Assembly: GCF_000515315.1 (NCBI RefSeq)
Contig: NZ_KI911562.1
Span: forward strand, 2,575,220-2,639,219
DNA length: 64,000 nt
Reading direction: 5' to 3'
From: Asinibacterium sp. OR53
GTDB taxonomy: Bacteria > Bacteroidota > Bacteroidia > Chitinophagales > Chitinophagaceae
Each line of letters opens with the position of its first letter. The first letter of the stretch is position 1. Positions 34,298-42,858 of this stretch are shown here, one piece after another. The position numbers were made by a program, and so were the translations under genes. The notes beneath the pieces are model-generated. The model was given only the letters and a program-made list of their open reading frames with translations, was not told the DNA's origin and did not search any database.

Positions 34298-34669
34298 ATG
34301 AACAAGACAGAGATACTGGTAGTAGATTTCAACGAGTCAAGCCTGCTTCAAGCGCTGGATGCAGTAAGCAGCAATGCATCCTGGAACAGCATTGGTGTTT
34401 CATCGGATGAAAATGCCATTGAAAAATTTCACCAGTTCCATTTCGATGTACTGTTGCTGGCCAATTCAATAGGAGAGCAGGAAGCCAGGAAACTGCAAAA
34501 GCTTTTCCTGCATCAGCAAGCATATGGGCTTATTGTAACCTATGAGCCAACGCAATTGCATGAAGTCGTTGAACGAGTAACGCTTGCGCTTAACAAACAA
34601 AAAGCAGCACACAAGCATTCATTTTCGGTAACCGATGATGCATTTAAACCCAAAGTAAATATTCAATAA
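34298..34669 (+). CDS. Degenerate response-regulator-like protein (pseudo-receiver)
   Basis: 123 aa from ATG 34298, preceded by AAGGAGATGAT, one of the best Shine-Dalgarno sites in the window. The fold opens like a receiver domain (TEILVVDFNESS) but has only one of the usual acidic pair. The phosphorylation Asp after beta-strand 3 is replaced in HFDVLLLANSI, and the late conserved Lys is not evident. Phosphorylation-independent binding is therefore likely. It starts an operon with two pirins (16 bp to the first). Confidence 0.6.
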   Translation: MNKTEILVVDFNESSLLQALDAVSSNASWNSIGVSSDENAIEKFHQFHFDVLLLANSIGEQEARKLQKLFLHQQAYGLIVTYEPTQLHEVVERVTLALNKQKAAHKHSFSVTDDAFKPKVNIQ

Positions 34670-34685
34670 ATTAAAGGAGCATATC

Positions 34686-35555
34686 ATGAAAAAATCAATC
34701 GAGAGAATAATACCCAGGCCGGCCAGACCAGGCATGGTAGGAGATGGATTCCGGGTGTATAATTTTATCCCGGGAGCCAATATTACACAGCGCAGGATCA
34801 GTCCCTTCCTGATGCTCGATTTCAATGCAGCGTATGACTTCGGCCCCTCTGCTGTTCCCCGTGGTGTAGATGTACACCCGCACAAAGGATTTGAAACCGT
34901 TACCATTGCTTACCAGGGAAGCGTGGCACACCACGATAGCGCCGGTAACAGCGGCGTGATCAATCCCGGTGATGTGCAATGGATGACAGCTGGTGGCGGT
35001 ATATTGCACAAAGAATACCACGAAAAAGAATACGCTAAAAAAGGCGGACCCTTTGAAATGGTTCAATTATGGGTGAACCTGCCCAAAAAAGACAAGCTGA
35101 CGCCCGCCCATTACCAGGCGCTTACAGCCGATATGATGGGGAAAGCGATATTGCCCAATGACGGCGGTGTGGTGAATGTGATCGCCGGTGAATTCAATGG
35201 TGTAAAAGGACCTGCTGCTACTTATTCACCTGTGAACCTCTTTGATATCAAACTGAATGCAGGTAAAGAAGTCAGCACCAGCCTGCCCGCTCATTATAAT
35301 ACAGCGATACTTGTTGTGAACGGATCTATTGAAGTGAATGGCGAGAAAGCGCCGGAACATAGTTTTATATTATTCAAAAACGAAGGCACCGATATCAATA
35401 TCAAAGCTGCAGAACAAGCTATATTGCTGGTAATGAGCGGTGAACCTATCGACGAACCGATTGCCAGTTACGGACCTTTTGTGATGAACACGCAGGAAGA
35501 GATATACGATGCGATCCAGGAGTTTCAATCCGGTAAATTTGGTGTATTAGAATAA
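34686..35555 (+). CDS. Pirin family protein (first of two tandem copies)
   Basis: 289 aa bicupin. The metal-binding motif HPHKGFETVT and the later GILHKE carry the His-His and His-Glu ligands seen in pirins, and GDVQWMTAGGG is the family core. Pirins bind Fe(II) and some have quercetinase or redox-sensor roles; the activity here is not known. The second pirin follows 17 bp downstream and shares the N-terminal MKKSIE and C-terminal EPIDEP..FVMNTQEEI features, so a duplication is likely. Confidence 0.92.
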   Translation: MKKSIERIIPRPARPGMVGDGFRVYNFIPGANITQRRISPFLMLDFNAAYDFGPSAVPRGVDVHPHKGFETVTIAYQGSVAHHDSAGNSGVINPGDVQWMTAGGGILHKEYHEKEYAKKGGPFEMVQLWVNLPKKDKLTPAHYQALTADMMGKAILPNDGGVVNVIAGEFNGVKGPAATYSPVNLFDIKLNAGKEVSTSLPAHYNTAILVVNGSIEVNGEKAPEHSFILFKNEGTDINIKAAEQAILLVMSGEPIDEPIASYGPFVMNTQEEIYDAIQEFQSGKFGVLE

Positions 35556-35572
35556 CCTAAACTGTGTTAACC

Positions 35573-36427
35573 ATGAAAAAATCAATTGAACATGTATTAG
35601 AGGGAAGGGAAAAGCTGATCACCAAGGAAGAAAAAGTGATACAACCCTTGCCACATAAAGATTTCAGGTTTGCCAATCCATTTATTGTAATACACCATCT
35701 TGGTCCGGATACCATTAGTCCGGGCCAGGAATTGCGTATCCACCCACATCCGCACAGGGGCTTTGCACCTGTTACTTTTCAATTGCAGGGAGAAGGATAC
35801 CATAAAGACAATGCGGGACATGATGAAGTGATCAGGGCAGGTGGAGCGCAATGGATGTTTGCAGGAAAAGGATTGTTGCATAGTGAAGGGCCAACCAAAG
35901 ATTTGCTCGCAAAAGGAGGAACGCAGGAGTTGATCCAGATTTGGGTAAATGTGCCCAAAGCAAAAAAATGGGATCCGCCTTCTTATCAATCGGCACCGCA
36001 GGCATCACAGCCAACTGTGTTGGAACAGGAGGGTGTGTCTTTGCGATTGGTGAGCGGTGAATATGAAGGCAAGACAGGTCCATTGAAAAGTTTCACACCT
36101 GTTATATCTATTATTGGAACCATTGCAAAAGGAAAACAAGTACAGTTCACGGCCACGCCGGGTTACTGGACTTTGCTATACATAGCAAAAGGTATGGTGA
36201 ACATCAACCAGGAAAGTATTGCTGCACATCACCTGGTAGTGTTTCAAAAAGAAAATGACGAAGTGATCGTTACTGCAGAAGAAAATGCACAGGTATTGTT
36301 TCTGTCGGCCGAACCCATTGATGAACCGGTTGCTGCGAAAGATAATTTTGTAATGAACACACAGGAAGAGGTCAACCAGGCAATGGAAGATTACAAGAAT
36401 GGTGTATTCGGAGAACTGGTTTATTGA
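35573..36427 (+). CDS. Pirin family protein (second copy)
   Basis: 284 aa from ATG 35573; the frame extends to a GTG at 35564. Pirin motifs are intact: HPHPHRGFAPVTFQ and GGAQWMFAGKGLLHSE. It resembles the preceding gene, including SAEPIDEPVAAKDNFVMN near the C-terminus, but the two differ throughout the middle and so have been separate for a long time. Its end overlaps the CDF transporter gene, on the opposite strand, by 7 bp. Confidence 0.92.
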   Translation: MKKSIEHVLEGREKLITKEEKVIQPLPHKDFRFANPFIVIHHLGPDTISPGQELRIHPHPHRGFAPVTFQLQGEGYHKDNAGHDEVIRAGGAQWMFAGKGLLHSEGPTKDLLAKGGTQELIQIWVNVPKAKKWDPPSYQSAPQASQPTVLEQEGVSLRLVSGEYEGKTGPLKSFTPVISIIGTIAKGKQVQFTATPGYWTLLYIAKGMVNINQESIAAHHLVVFQKENDEVIVTAEENAQVLFLSAEPIDEPVAAKDNFVMNTQEEVNQAMEDYKNGVFGELVY

Positions 36428-37020
36428 TCAGCTACATGCTCCGGCCAGATGAGCTCATCGTGAGAATGTGCAATTTCTTTGATGGTAGCCCAGATCAACC
36501 ATACGCCTACTAAAATGGCGATGATGGGGTCAAAGATATATTTGCCTGTCAATAACACCAGCAGGCCTGCAACCACGGGCGCCAGTGAAACATACACATC
36601 GCCTACAATGTGTATATAGGTGAGACGAATAGCAGCGTTTCTGTCTTTAATGGAATACAATATCCTGGCAACACCCCAGTTAGCAATGGCTGCCAGTAGT
36701 CCGGCTATCAATGGTATATAGCCAATAGTTGGCACAGGATGAATGATATTATTCACAGATTGCCATATCAGGAAAACGCTGATGGAAATGAGTCCGATGG
36801 AATTGAGCACATTGGCCAGGCGCTGGAAATTGCGCGACATGGTAACAGGCAACAGGTAAGCCAGAAAAAGACAAACCAGCGCCAGTTCATCAGAAAAATT
36901 ATGTACTCCATCCATGATCAGGCTGGTGCTATGCCCTTCGGCGCCACCAAGCATTTCGCCAACGAATATAATGGTGTTAAGTCCGGCAGCTAATGCAAGG
37001 AGTTTTCTGACTTTGGCCAT
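36421..37020 (-). CDS. CDF family cation transporter, short form
   Basis: 199 aa with six hydrophobic helices. The metal site is visible twice: DGVHNFSDELALV in helix 2 (HN.SD) and HIVGDVYVS in helix 5 (H...D). The C-terminal cytoplasmic domain typical of longer CDF proteins is missing, so this is a membrane-only form that probably works as a dimer. Likely exports Zn2+ or a similar divalent metal; specificity is inferred only. Confidence 0.88.
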   Translation of the reverse strand: MAKVRKLLALAAGLNTIIFVGEMLGGAEGHSTSLIMDGVHNFSDELALVCLFLAYLLPVTMSRNFQRLANVLNSIGLISISVFLIWQSVNNIIHPVPTIGYIPLIAGLLAAIANWGVARILYSIKDRNAAIRLTYIHIVGDVYVSLAPVVAGLLVLLTGKYIFDPIIAILVGVWLIWATIKEIAHSHDELIWPEHVADQ

Positions 37021-37096
37021 ACGTATTGTGATTGAATCAATGGGAATTTAAATTTACCATTTTTTCAATTCACCTATATTAACCTTACTACAATGA

Positions 37097-37128
37097 AAAA
37101 AGCCTCAACATTTCTGTTAAGGCTTTTT
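37097..37128. terminator. Bidirectional hairpin next to the tRNA remnant
   Basis: Arms AAAAAGCCT (37097-37105) and AGGCTTTTT (37120-37128), extended inward by AACA/TGTT across one mismatch. A- and T-runs on both sides allow termination in either direction; it lies just beyond the decayed tRNA copy. Confidence 0.7.
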
Positions 37129-37130
37129 CT

Positions 37131-37163
37131 GTGGGAGCACACGGGTTCGAACCGCGGACCCTC
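37131..37163. repeat. 33-bp direct repeat, left copy (tRNA-Val 3' end)
   Basis: Identical base for base to 37470-37502, the 3' half of the intact tRNA-Val gene, at an offset of exactly 339 bp. The two copies flank the GIY-YIG gene. Confidence 0.95.
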
Positions 37164-37198
37164 CCGCCGAAGGCGGGATGCTCTAATCTGTTGAGTTA
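37132..37198 (-). pseudogene. Decayed tRNA-Val-like copy
   Basis: It aligns with the intact tRNA-Val at offset 339: T-arm and 3' acceptor strand are identical, GAGCAT of the D-arm region remains, but the 5' acceptor strand is lost, the D-stem has a mismatch, and the anticodon arm is replaced by a GC-rich hairpin. No CCA follows. The GIY-YIG stop codon lies inside it. It cannot fold as a working tRNA. Confidence 0.75.
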
Positions 37199-37434
37199 AT
37201 CAACTCCTCTATTCTTTTTCTACTCTTCCAGCTTTTTATCTCCCTTTCTCGTTTATATGCGAGTTCTTTAGATAAAAAAGTCTCAGCATATTTAAGGCTC
37301 CAATCTCCGACTCCTCCGGTAAAACCTTTATGATTAGTATTGTGTTTTCTTATGCGTTCAGATATATCATCGCCTGTATACCCGATGTAGAACCGGTCTT
37401 TTATAGCAGAATATATGATATAGGTTATGAACAT
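37183..37434 (-). CDS. GIY-YIG (UvrC/Intron-type) nuclease, URI-like
   Basis: 83 aa from ATG 37434. The N-terminal signature is TYIIYS followed by FYIGYT (GIY and YIG), with the catalytic-type Arg in ERIRKHN, then W44-type SLKYAE and KRERE with the metal-binding Glu, and IKSWKSRKR. All core residues of a URI-like nuclease are present. The gene starts directly after the T-tract of the tRNA-Val terminator (a GTG start at 37479 would lie inside the tRNA) and ends inside the decayed tRNA copy, its last codons being tRNA-derived. Short and possibly a homing-type endonuclease; target unknown. Confidence 0.8.
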   Translation of the reverse strand: MFITYIIYSAIKDRFYIGYTGDDISERIRKHNTNHKGFTGGVGDWSLKYAETFLSKELAYKREREIKSWKSRKRIEELINSTD

Positions 37435-37461
37435 AAAAAGCCCCATAGAAATTCTATGGGG
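37435..37461 (-). terminator. Intrinsic terminator after tRNA-Val
   Basis: Inverted arms CCCCATAGAA (37441-37450) and TTCTATGGGG (37452-37461); on the minus strand a T5 run follows (37439-37435). The GIY-YIG ATG begins at the very next base, so its translation would rely on read-through or a separate promoter. Confidence 0.8.
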
Positions 37462-37467
37462 TATATT

Positions 37468-37545
37468 TGGTGGGAGCACACGGGTTCGAACCGCGGACCC
37501 TCTGCTTGTAAGGCAGATGCTCTAAACCAGCTGAGCTATGCTCCC
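37468..37545 (-). tRNA. tRNA-Val (anticodon TAC), CCA encoded
   Basis: Acceptor GGGAGCA/TGCTCCC, D-arm GCTC/GAGC, anticodon arm TCTGC-CTTACAA-GCAGA giving TAC, T-arm CGCGG-TTCGAAC-CCGTG (the last pair G-C/G-T tolerant), discriminator A, then CCA at 37470-37468. Promoter at 37566-37596, terminator at 37435-37461. Confidence 0.93.
37470..37502. repeat. 33-bp direct repeat, right copy (tRNA-Val 3' half)
   Basis: Covers the T-arm and 3' acceptor part of the working tRNA-Val gene and is identical to 37131-37163. Confidence 0.95.
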
Positions 37546-37565
37546 TTTTTTGTTGTTTGGGAGTG

Positions 37566-37596
37566 CAAAAATAGGGACTGTGGGATAACTGCCAAA
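37566..37596 (-). promoter_or_regulatory. Full -33/-7 promoter of tRNA-Val
   Basis: On the minus strand TTTG (37596-37593), 19 nt, then TATTTTTG (37573-37566), about 20 nt before the tRNA 5' end at 37545. A full consensus match. Confidence 0.75.
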
Positions 37597-37654
37597 AAAA
37601 TGTTGATTTTTTTTCAAACCATAACTTTTTCATTGCCAAATAGTAAAAAGAACA

Positions 37655-37687
37655 AAGGGTAACCTGTTACCAGATTACCCTTGTTTT
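37655..37687 (-). terminator. Hairpin downstream of the YCF48-like gene
   Basis: Arms AAGGGTAA (37655-37662) and TTACCCTT (37675-37682). On the minus strand a T-rich stretch follows, so it may end the leftward transcript of the gene at 37801. The rest of 37597-37800 holds nothing else recognisable. Confidence 0.45.
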
Positions 37688-37800
37688 ACCCTGCTGCATA
37701 AAAAATGGAAAAAACTATAAGTTTTTTTGTATTGCTAGTACGGATATATGACCGTTACAGGCATCAGTTGGTTTAATTGAAGTTTCGTTTTAATCATATT

Positions 37801-38832
37801 TTAAGGAATCTGCAGCCGGGCGATTTTTCCGCCGCCTCCTGCCAGGTATACAGCCTTGCCGTTTTTGGCTTTTTGTACCACATGGAACCCTTCTTTACTG
37901 ATGAGCAACCAATTCATCCCCCCATCAGTGGAAATATCCACCCCGGAAGTACCGCAGGTAACCAGTTGCTGGTTATTCAAATAGATCACGCATGACCGGT
38001 ATCCATGCGGAGGGGTGTAAGGCTTCGATACCTGAACACCGCCCGGTTGAATGGATAACAATACGCAATTGCCTGAGCTGATGGTGTCTTTGGCAAAATC
38101 GCCGCCAACCACCACCGCCCTGTTTACCGATTCGTTCACTGCAATGGAATTGGCGCCTGTACTTTCCAATCCCTGCATTAATGGTAGCGAATCTTTGTGG
38201 TAGAAACCAGTCCAGAGATTAGATCTCCTGCCGCCCGAAATAAAAGTAACTGTGTATTCCTTGTTGAAACTGGTGAGCTTAACATTGGTACCGCTGGAAG
38301 CAAAAAAGGCTTCTCCCTCGGCCAGTTCGGGAAAAGAAGCCGTATTCAGTTTTTCCCAGGTATCGCCCCCGTCGTAAGTGCGGGCGAAAAAAGCTTTTTT
38401 ATTGATGGGGTCGCCTATTACGATGCCTGTTTTTTCGTTGGCAAAATGCATGGCATCGAGGAACATGCCTTTGGTACTGTCTTCAAACACTTTATGCCAG
38501 CTGGCGCCACCATCGGTGGTTTTCAGGATCACTGCAGGTTCTGCAATGCCCATGATCACCGCCGTTCGATCGTCAAAAGCCTCGATATCCCTGAAATCCC
38601 TTTTTTCATAGCCCGGAACGGTAAGCCATGTCCAGCTACGGCCACCGTCTGCAGACCGTGCTACCGTGCCCCCGCTGCCACTGACCCATACCAGGCTATC
38701 GTTTACAACACTCAATCCACGCAAACTCACCCGTTTGCCAGACTGCAACAATTGAAGAGAAGGGGGCTGGGCCTGAGCAGCAGGCGCCACCCATAACAAC
38801 CCCGCACAGGAAATAATTTTTAAAAACCGCAT
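37801..38832 (-). CDS. Secreted YCF48-type beta-propeller protein
   Basis: 343 aa from ATG 38832; a frame to TTG 38865 exists but the signal peptide (FLKIISCAGLLWVAPAAQAQ) begins properly at 38832. Sequence repeats of the type SADGGRSW, TTDGGASWHKVF and TYDGGDTWEKL are Asp-box/BNR-like motifs of YCF48-related propellers. The known homologues act in photosystem assembly in phototrophs, which is not relevant here; in Bacteroidota the role is unknown. Periplasmic or surface location inferred. Divergent from tcdA (44 bp). Confidence 0.8.
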   Translation of the reverse strand: MRFLKIISCAGLLWVAPAAQAQPPSLQLLQSGKRVSLRGLSVVNDSLVWVSGSGGTVARSADGGRSWTWLTVPGYEKRDFRDIEAFDDRTAVIMGIAEPAVILKTTDGGASWHKVFEDSTKGMFLDAMHFANEKTGIVIGDPINKKAFFARTYDGGDTWEKLNTASFPELAEGEAFFASSGTNVKLTSFNKEYTVTFISGGRRSNLWTGFYHKDSLPLMQGLESTGANSIAVNESVNRAVVVGGDFAKDTISSGNCVLLSIQPGGVQVSKPYTPPHGYRSCVIYLNNQQLVTCGTSGVDISTDGGMNWLLISKEGFHVVQKAKNGKAVYLAGGGGKIARLQIP

Positions 38833-38876
38833 ACTAACTACATTTTTGCACCCTAAAATAATCAATTAGTAGTATC

Positions 38877-39596
38877 ATGATCCCTTACTGGATGAGCCGT
38901 ACCCAGTTGATGCTGGGCGATGAAAAAGTGGAAAAACTGATGAACAAAAATGTACTCGTGGTGGGACTGGGTGGCGTTGGCGGTATCTGTGCCGAAATGA
39001 TCGCGCGGTCGGGCGTGGGGCGCATGACGATCATCGACGCAGATACGGTAGACCTGAGTAATGCTAACCGGCAAATACCGGCACTGCATTCAACCGCCGG
39101 AAAACTGAAAGCAGAAGTGCTGGCAGACCGGTTGAAAGACATTAATCCGTCATTGGAATTGACGGTGCTTACCGAATACATACGCGATAGCCGTACCATT
39201 GAGATCCTGGATGCGGGGCAATTCGATTATGCAGTGGATTGCATCGATACTTTATCACCCAAAGTACATTTCATCAAAGCCTGCCGTGAAAGAAAAATAC
39301 CGATCGTAAGCTCATTGGGCGCCGGAGGTAAAGTAGATCCTTCGCAAGTAAAAGTGACGGATATTTCCAAAACCTACGAGTGCAACCTGGCCAAGTATGT
39401 ACGAAAGAAACTGCGCGGCTTGGGTATCCGTAAAGGGATTACGGTGGTATTCAGCGCCGAAAAAGTAGACCAGTCGCGCGTGATAGAAACAGAAAAAGCC
39501 TACCCTAAGAAATCTGTTATCGGTACCATCAGTTATATGCCGGCCATTTTTGGCTGTACCGCCGCCAGCGTGGTGATCAGAAACCTGATGGATTAA
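38877..39596 (+). CDS. tcdA: tRNA threonylcarbamoyladenosine dehydratase
   Basis: 239 aa E1-like enzyme. The nucleotide-binding motif VLVVGLGGVGGICAEMIAR and DADTVDLSNANRQ match the ThiF/MoeB/HesA superfamily; the whole-protein layout, including SLGAGGKVDP and a C-terminal YMPAIFGCTAAS, matches TcdA (formerly CsdL). TcdA cyclises N6-threonylcarbamoyladenosine to ct6A in tRNA. Slightly shorter than the E. coli protein at the C-terminus. The 3' end overlaps the NamZ-family gene, on the other strand, by 4 bp. Confidence 0.88.
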   Translation: MIPYWMSRTQLMLGDEKVEKLMNKNVLVVGLGGVGGICAEMIARSGVGRMTIIDADTVDLSNANRQIPALHSTAGKLKAEVLADRLKDINPSLELTVLTEYIRDSRTIEILDAGQFDYAVDCIDTLSPKVHFIKACRERKIPIVSSLGAGGKVDPSQVKVTDISKTYECNLAKYVRKKLRGLGIRKGITVVFSAEKVDQSRVIETEKAYPKKSVIGTISYMPAIFGCTAASVVIRNLMD

Positions 39597-40759
39597 TATA
39601 AAAGATATGCAGCCGTTGCCGCTTTCCAGTCATCAACGCGGGTATGTTTCGTAATAGCTGCAAGGAAAGCGGGAAGTGGCAAGCTAAAAAGGGCTTCACT
39701 GTTACACAATCCTGTTAGCTTATCAAGGTGTCCTTTACCAGAAGGGTTTACATGCGTTGGATAAGGAGCCCAGGCAAATTCTTTCGGATACAAAGATTGA
39801 ATGAGTTTGATCAGCAACAACCCGCTCCAGACAGATTGAAAGCGATCAGGTGCTGTTATTTCCATCTTTACTCCATTGCAGCGTTCGCCCGCATACTTAC
39901 CTTCAGATGGAGTGAATTCAGTTGCATGCACAGATAATCCTTCCTCACTCATTTCTTTTAGTCCGTTTGCCAAAACAGGCCCGTTGATCCAAGGTGCTCC
40001 CGCTACACGGAATGCATGATGAGTGCCACGCCCTTCACTAATATTGGTGGCTTCGAGCATGCAAAGACCCGGGTACAATAACATGCTTTGAAAATCTTGT
40101 ATAGCAGGTGAAGTAGGAACAAAAGGAATATCCCAATCGGGTTGGAAACTATTCCTGTCCCATCCTTTGCAAGCAACTACTTCAATAGATGCACCAAGTT
40201 TTCGTGCGGCATTGAAGTAAAGCGCCAGTTCTCCCAAAGTGCAACTATGTCTTACCGGAACAGGCCAGCGGCCGATAAAGGAAGCAGTATCCGGTTCCAT
40301 CATAGGGCCTTCTGCCAAATGCATATTGCCCGAAACAGGGTTGGGCCGGTCCAATATCACCAATGGTTTTTGAAAATGAGCAGCAGCTTCGATTACATAC
40401 GAAAGCGTCCAGAGATAAGTATAAAAACGGGCGCCGATATCCGGTATATCAAACAATAAAATATCTATGCCGGCAAGATCACCTTCCGAAGGGGCTAGTT
40501 TTGGTCCGTATAAACTGACAATAGGTAAGCCCGTTAGCGGATCACTGCCATCCTGCATGGCTTGTCCGTCGGCCCCCCTTGCATCGAGCCCATGTTCCGG
40601 TGCGAAAAGTACGCGAATATTGAAACCTGCTTCCAGTAATGCCCGGCGTGATGGTTGTAATGCATGGGTGGTAGCCGCATGATTGGTCACCAGTCCGATG
40701 GCCGCTTTTTTCCAGGAAGGAGATTGTTGCAGGAGAATGTCAACGCCAAATTGTACCAT
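39593..40759 (-). CDS. DUF1343 protein, NamZ-type exo-beta-N-acetylmuramidase family
   Basis: 388 aa from ATG 40759. Family motifs include the opening GVDILLQQ, IGLVTNHAA, FAPEHGLDARGADGQ, SLYGPKLAP, LLFDIPDIGARFYTYLWTL and LDRPNPVSG. The NamZ members cleave terminal N-acetylmuramic acid from muropeptides in cell-wall recycling. No signal peptide is seen, so it would act in the cytoplasm unless exported otherwise. A TTG at 40765 is possible. The -7 box TACATTTG (40770-40763, minus) almost touches the ATG, suggesting a leaderless mRNA. Confidence 0.85.
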   Translation of the reverse strand: MVQFGVDILLQQSPSWKKAAIGLVTNHAATTHALQPSRRALLEAGFNIRVLFAPEHGLDARGADGQAMQDGSDPLTGLPIVSLYGPKLAPSEGDLAGIDILLFDIPDIGARFYTYLWTLSYVIEAAAHFQKPLVILDRPNPVSGNMHLAEGPMMEPDTASFIGRWPVPVRHSCTLGELALYFNAARKLGASIEVVACKGWDRNSFQPDWDIPFVPTSPAIQDFQSMLLYPGLCMLEATNISEGRGTHHAFRVAGAPWINGPVLANGLKEMSEEGLSVHATEFTPSEGKYAGERCNGVKMEITAPDRFQSVWSGLLLIKLIQSLYPKEFAWAPYPTHVNPSGKGHLDKLTGLCNSEALFSLPLPAFLAAITKHTRVDDWKAATAAYLLY

Positions 40760-40762
40760 GCG

Positions 40763-40770
40763 CAAATGTA
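40763..40770 (-). promoter_or_regulatory. -7 box of the DUF1343 gene
   Basis: Minus-strand TACATTTG matches TAnnTTTG. It lies 3 nt before the ATG at 40759; if used, the mRNA would have almost no leader. Confidence 0.4.
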
Positions 40771-40842
40771 TGGGTTCCGTTTTTTATCCACATTGTGGAG
40801 GCATTTGTAGAAAATAAAACTTGGGACAAGGCACGAGGTGGT

Positions 40843-40850
40843 TAGATTTG
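40843..40850 (+). promoter_or_regulatory. -7 box for parE
   Basis: TAGATTTG matches TAnnTTTG; CTTG at 40820-40823 lies 19 nt upstream and is a one-mismatch -33. Leader to the ATG at 40926 about 70 nt. Confidence 0.55.
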
Positions 40851-40925
40851 CGGGTTGGGGAATCGGTATGAAATTTGACCCCGAAAAATACGATTCAATA
40901 TAATTTATAATAAGACAGGAAATAT

Positions 40926-42815
40926 ATGGCCGAACTGAAGAATACAAACGAGTATACCGAAGAATCGATACGGTCGCTCGACTGGCGGGAACACATCCGG
41001 TTGAGGCCCGGTATGTACATTGGAAAGCTGGGCGATGGCTCCGCTCCAGATGATGGAATCTATGTATTGCTCAAAGAAGTTGTGGATAACTGCATCGATG
41101 AATATACCATGGGCCATGGCAGGCAGGTGGAGATCAACATCGAAGGCAAAAAGGTAACGGTGCGCGACTACGGACGAGGTATCCCCCTGGGTAAAGTGGT
41201 GGATGTGGTGAGTAAGATCAATACCGGCGCCAAATACGATAGCAAGGCATTCCAGAAAAGTGTGGGATTGAACGGTGTGGGTACGAAGGCGGTGAATGCA
41301 TTGAGCCAGTATTTTAAAGTAACGGCTTTCCGTGATGGAAAAGAAAAAACAGCAGAGTTCGAGAAAGGCGTGCTGGTCAATGAGCACAAAGAAGCCAAAA
41401 CCACGGAAGAAAACGGAACATTGGTAACCTTCACACCCGATGAAAGCGTATTCCGCAATTTCCATTTCATCCACGAATACCTCGATAACCAGTTATGGAA
41501 CTATTGTTACCTCAACGCAGGGTTGGCCATACACCTGAACGGGAAAAAATACATCAGCAAGAACGGTCTGCTCGATCTGCTGCAACGCAAAACCAATCCG
41601 GATGAACTGCGTTATCCCATTATTCATTTAAAAGGAAATGATATAGAAGTCGCCATGTCGCATAACAACGATTATGGCGAAGACCTGTTTTCTTTCGTGA
41701 ACGGACAATTCACCACACAGGGCGGCACCCACCAACAGGCTTTCAGGGAAGCTTATGTAAAAGTGGTGCGCGATTTTTTCAAGAAAGATTACGATGCATC
41801 CGATATACGTACCAGCATTGTGGCGGCTGTTTCGGTGCGGGTGCAGGAGCCCGTGTTTGAAAGCCAGACAAAGACCAAACTGGGATCGTTGAATGTGTAT
41901 GAGAATGGACCCAGTATGAAAAATTTTGTGCTGGAATTTTTGTCGAAAGAACTGGATAACTACCTGCATCGCAACCCCACCATTGCCGATGCCCTGAAGA
42001 AAAGGATCGAGCAAAGCGAAAGAGAGCGAAAAGAACTGGCAGGCATTAAAAAACTGGCAAATGAGCGTGCTAAAAAAGCCAACCTGCACAATAAGAAACT
42101 GCGCGATTGCCGTGTGCACCTGAATGATGAGCCGCCTTCTAAGAACAAAGAAGAGTTTGTATCGTCGCAGAATAATAGCACCATTTTCATAACAGAGGGC
42201 GACAGCGCCAGTGGAAGTATTACCAAATCTAGGAATGTAGATACACAGGCCGTGTTCAGTCTCCGGGGTAAGCCGTTGAATGCTTATGGGCTGACCAAAA
42301 AAGTGGTATATGAAAATGAAGAGTTTAATTTGTTGCAGCATGCGTTGAATATCGAAGACGGACTGGAAGGCCTTCGATACAACAATATTGTCATCGCTAC
42401 CGATGCCGATGTGGATGGTATGCACATCAGGTTGCTCATGATGACTTTCTTTTTACAGTTCTTCCCCGACCTGGTGAAAAGAGGGCATGTATATATTCTG
42501 GAAACACCGCTGTTCCGGGTGCGTAATAAACAAGAGACCTTGTATTGTTACGATGAAGGAGAAAAACAAAAAGCCATCACCAAACTGGGAGGCAAGCCTG
42601 AGATCACGCGCTTCAAAGGATTGGGAGAGATATCACCCGAAGAGTTCGGACGCTTCATTGGCGAAGACATGCGTGTGCAACCGGTTATCCTCGAGCAGGG
42701 CGATCATATACAGCAATTGCTGGAATATTATATGGGAAAGAATACCATGGAAAGACAAGACTTCATCATCAATAACCTGCGGGTAGAACTGGATGAAGTG
42801 GAAACGGTCATTTAA
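40926..42815 (+). CDS. parE: DNA topoisomerase IV subunit B
   Basis: 629 aa. GHKL ATPase motifs: [20 protein letters not shown] and [20 protein letters not shown] domain follows with [11 protein letters not shown] and [10 protein letters not shown] (metal-binding DxD). A GyrB-type insert is lacking, and the parC gene 1.3 kb downstream pairs with it, so topoisomerase IV rather than gyrase is the best call. It decatenates daughter chromosomes. Promoter-proximal gene of parE-DUF1835-cupin-parC. Confidence 0.93.
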   Translation: MAELKNTNEYTEESIRSLDWREHIRLRPGMYIGKLGDGSAPDDGIYVLLKEVVDNCIDEYTMGHGRQVEINIEGKKVTVRDYGRGIPLGKVVDVVSKINTGAKYDSKAFQKSVGLNGVGTKAVNALSQYFKVTAFRDGKEKTAEFEKGVLVNEHKEAKTTEENGTLVTFTPDESVFRNFHFIHEYLDNQLWNYCYLNAGLAIHLNGKKYISKNGLLDLLQRKTNPDELRYPIIHLKGNDIEVAMSHNNDYGEDLFSFVNGQFTTQGGTHQQAFREAYVKVVRDFFKKDYDASDIRTSIVAAVSVRVQEPVFESQTKTKLGSLNVYENGPSMKNFVLEFLSKELDNYLHRNPTIADALKKRIEQSERERKELAGIKKLANERAKKANLHNKKLRDCRVHLNDEPPSKNKEEFVSSQNNSTIFITEGDSASGSITKSRNVDTQAVFSLRGKPLNAYGLTKKVVYENEEFNLLQHALNIEDGLEGLRYNNIVIATDADVDGMHIRLLMMTFFLQFFPDLVKRGHVYILETPLFRVRNKQETLYCYDEGEKQKAITKLGGKPEITRFKGLGEISPEEFGRFIGEDMRVQPVILEQGDHIQQLLEYYMGKNTMERQDFIINNLRVELDEVETVI

Positions 42816-42858
42816 TCAATCTAAACCTGCCTGGCGGTAACCAGGCTATTCAATCATA

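Noticed and set aside
37434..37479. GIY-YIG start at GTG 37479
   Set aside because: It would begin inside the tRNA-Val gene and cross its terminator; ATG 37434 gives a normal-length protein.
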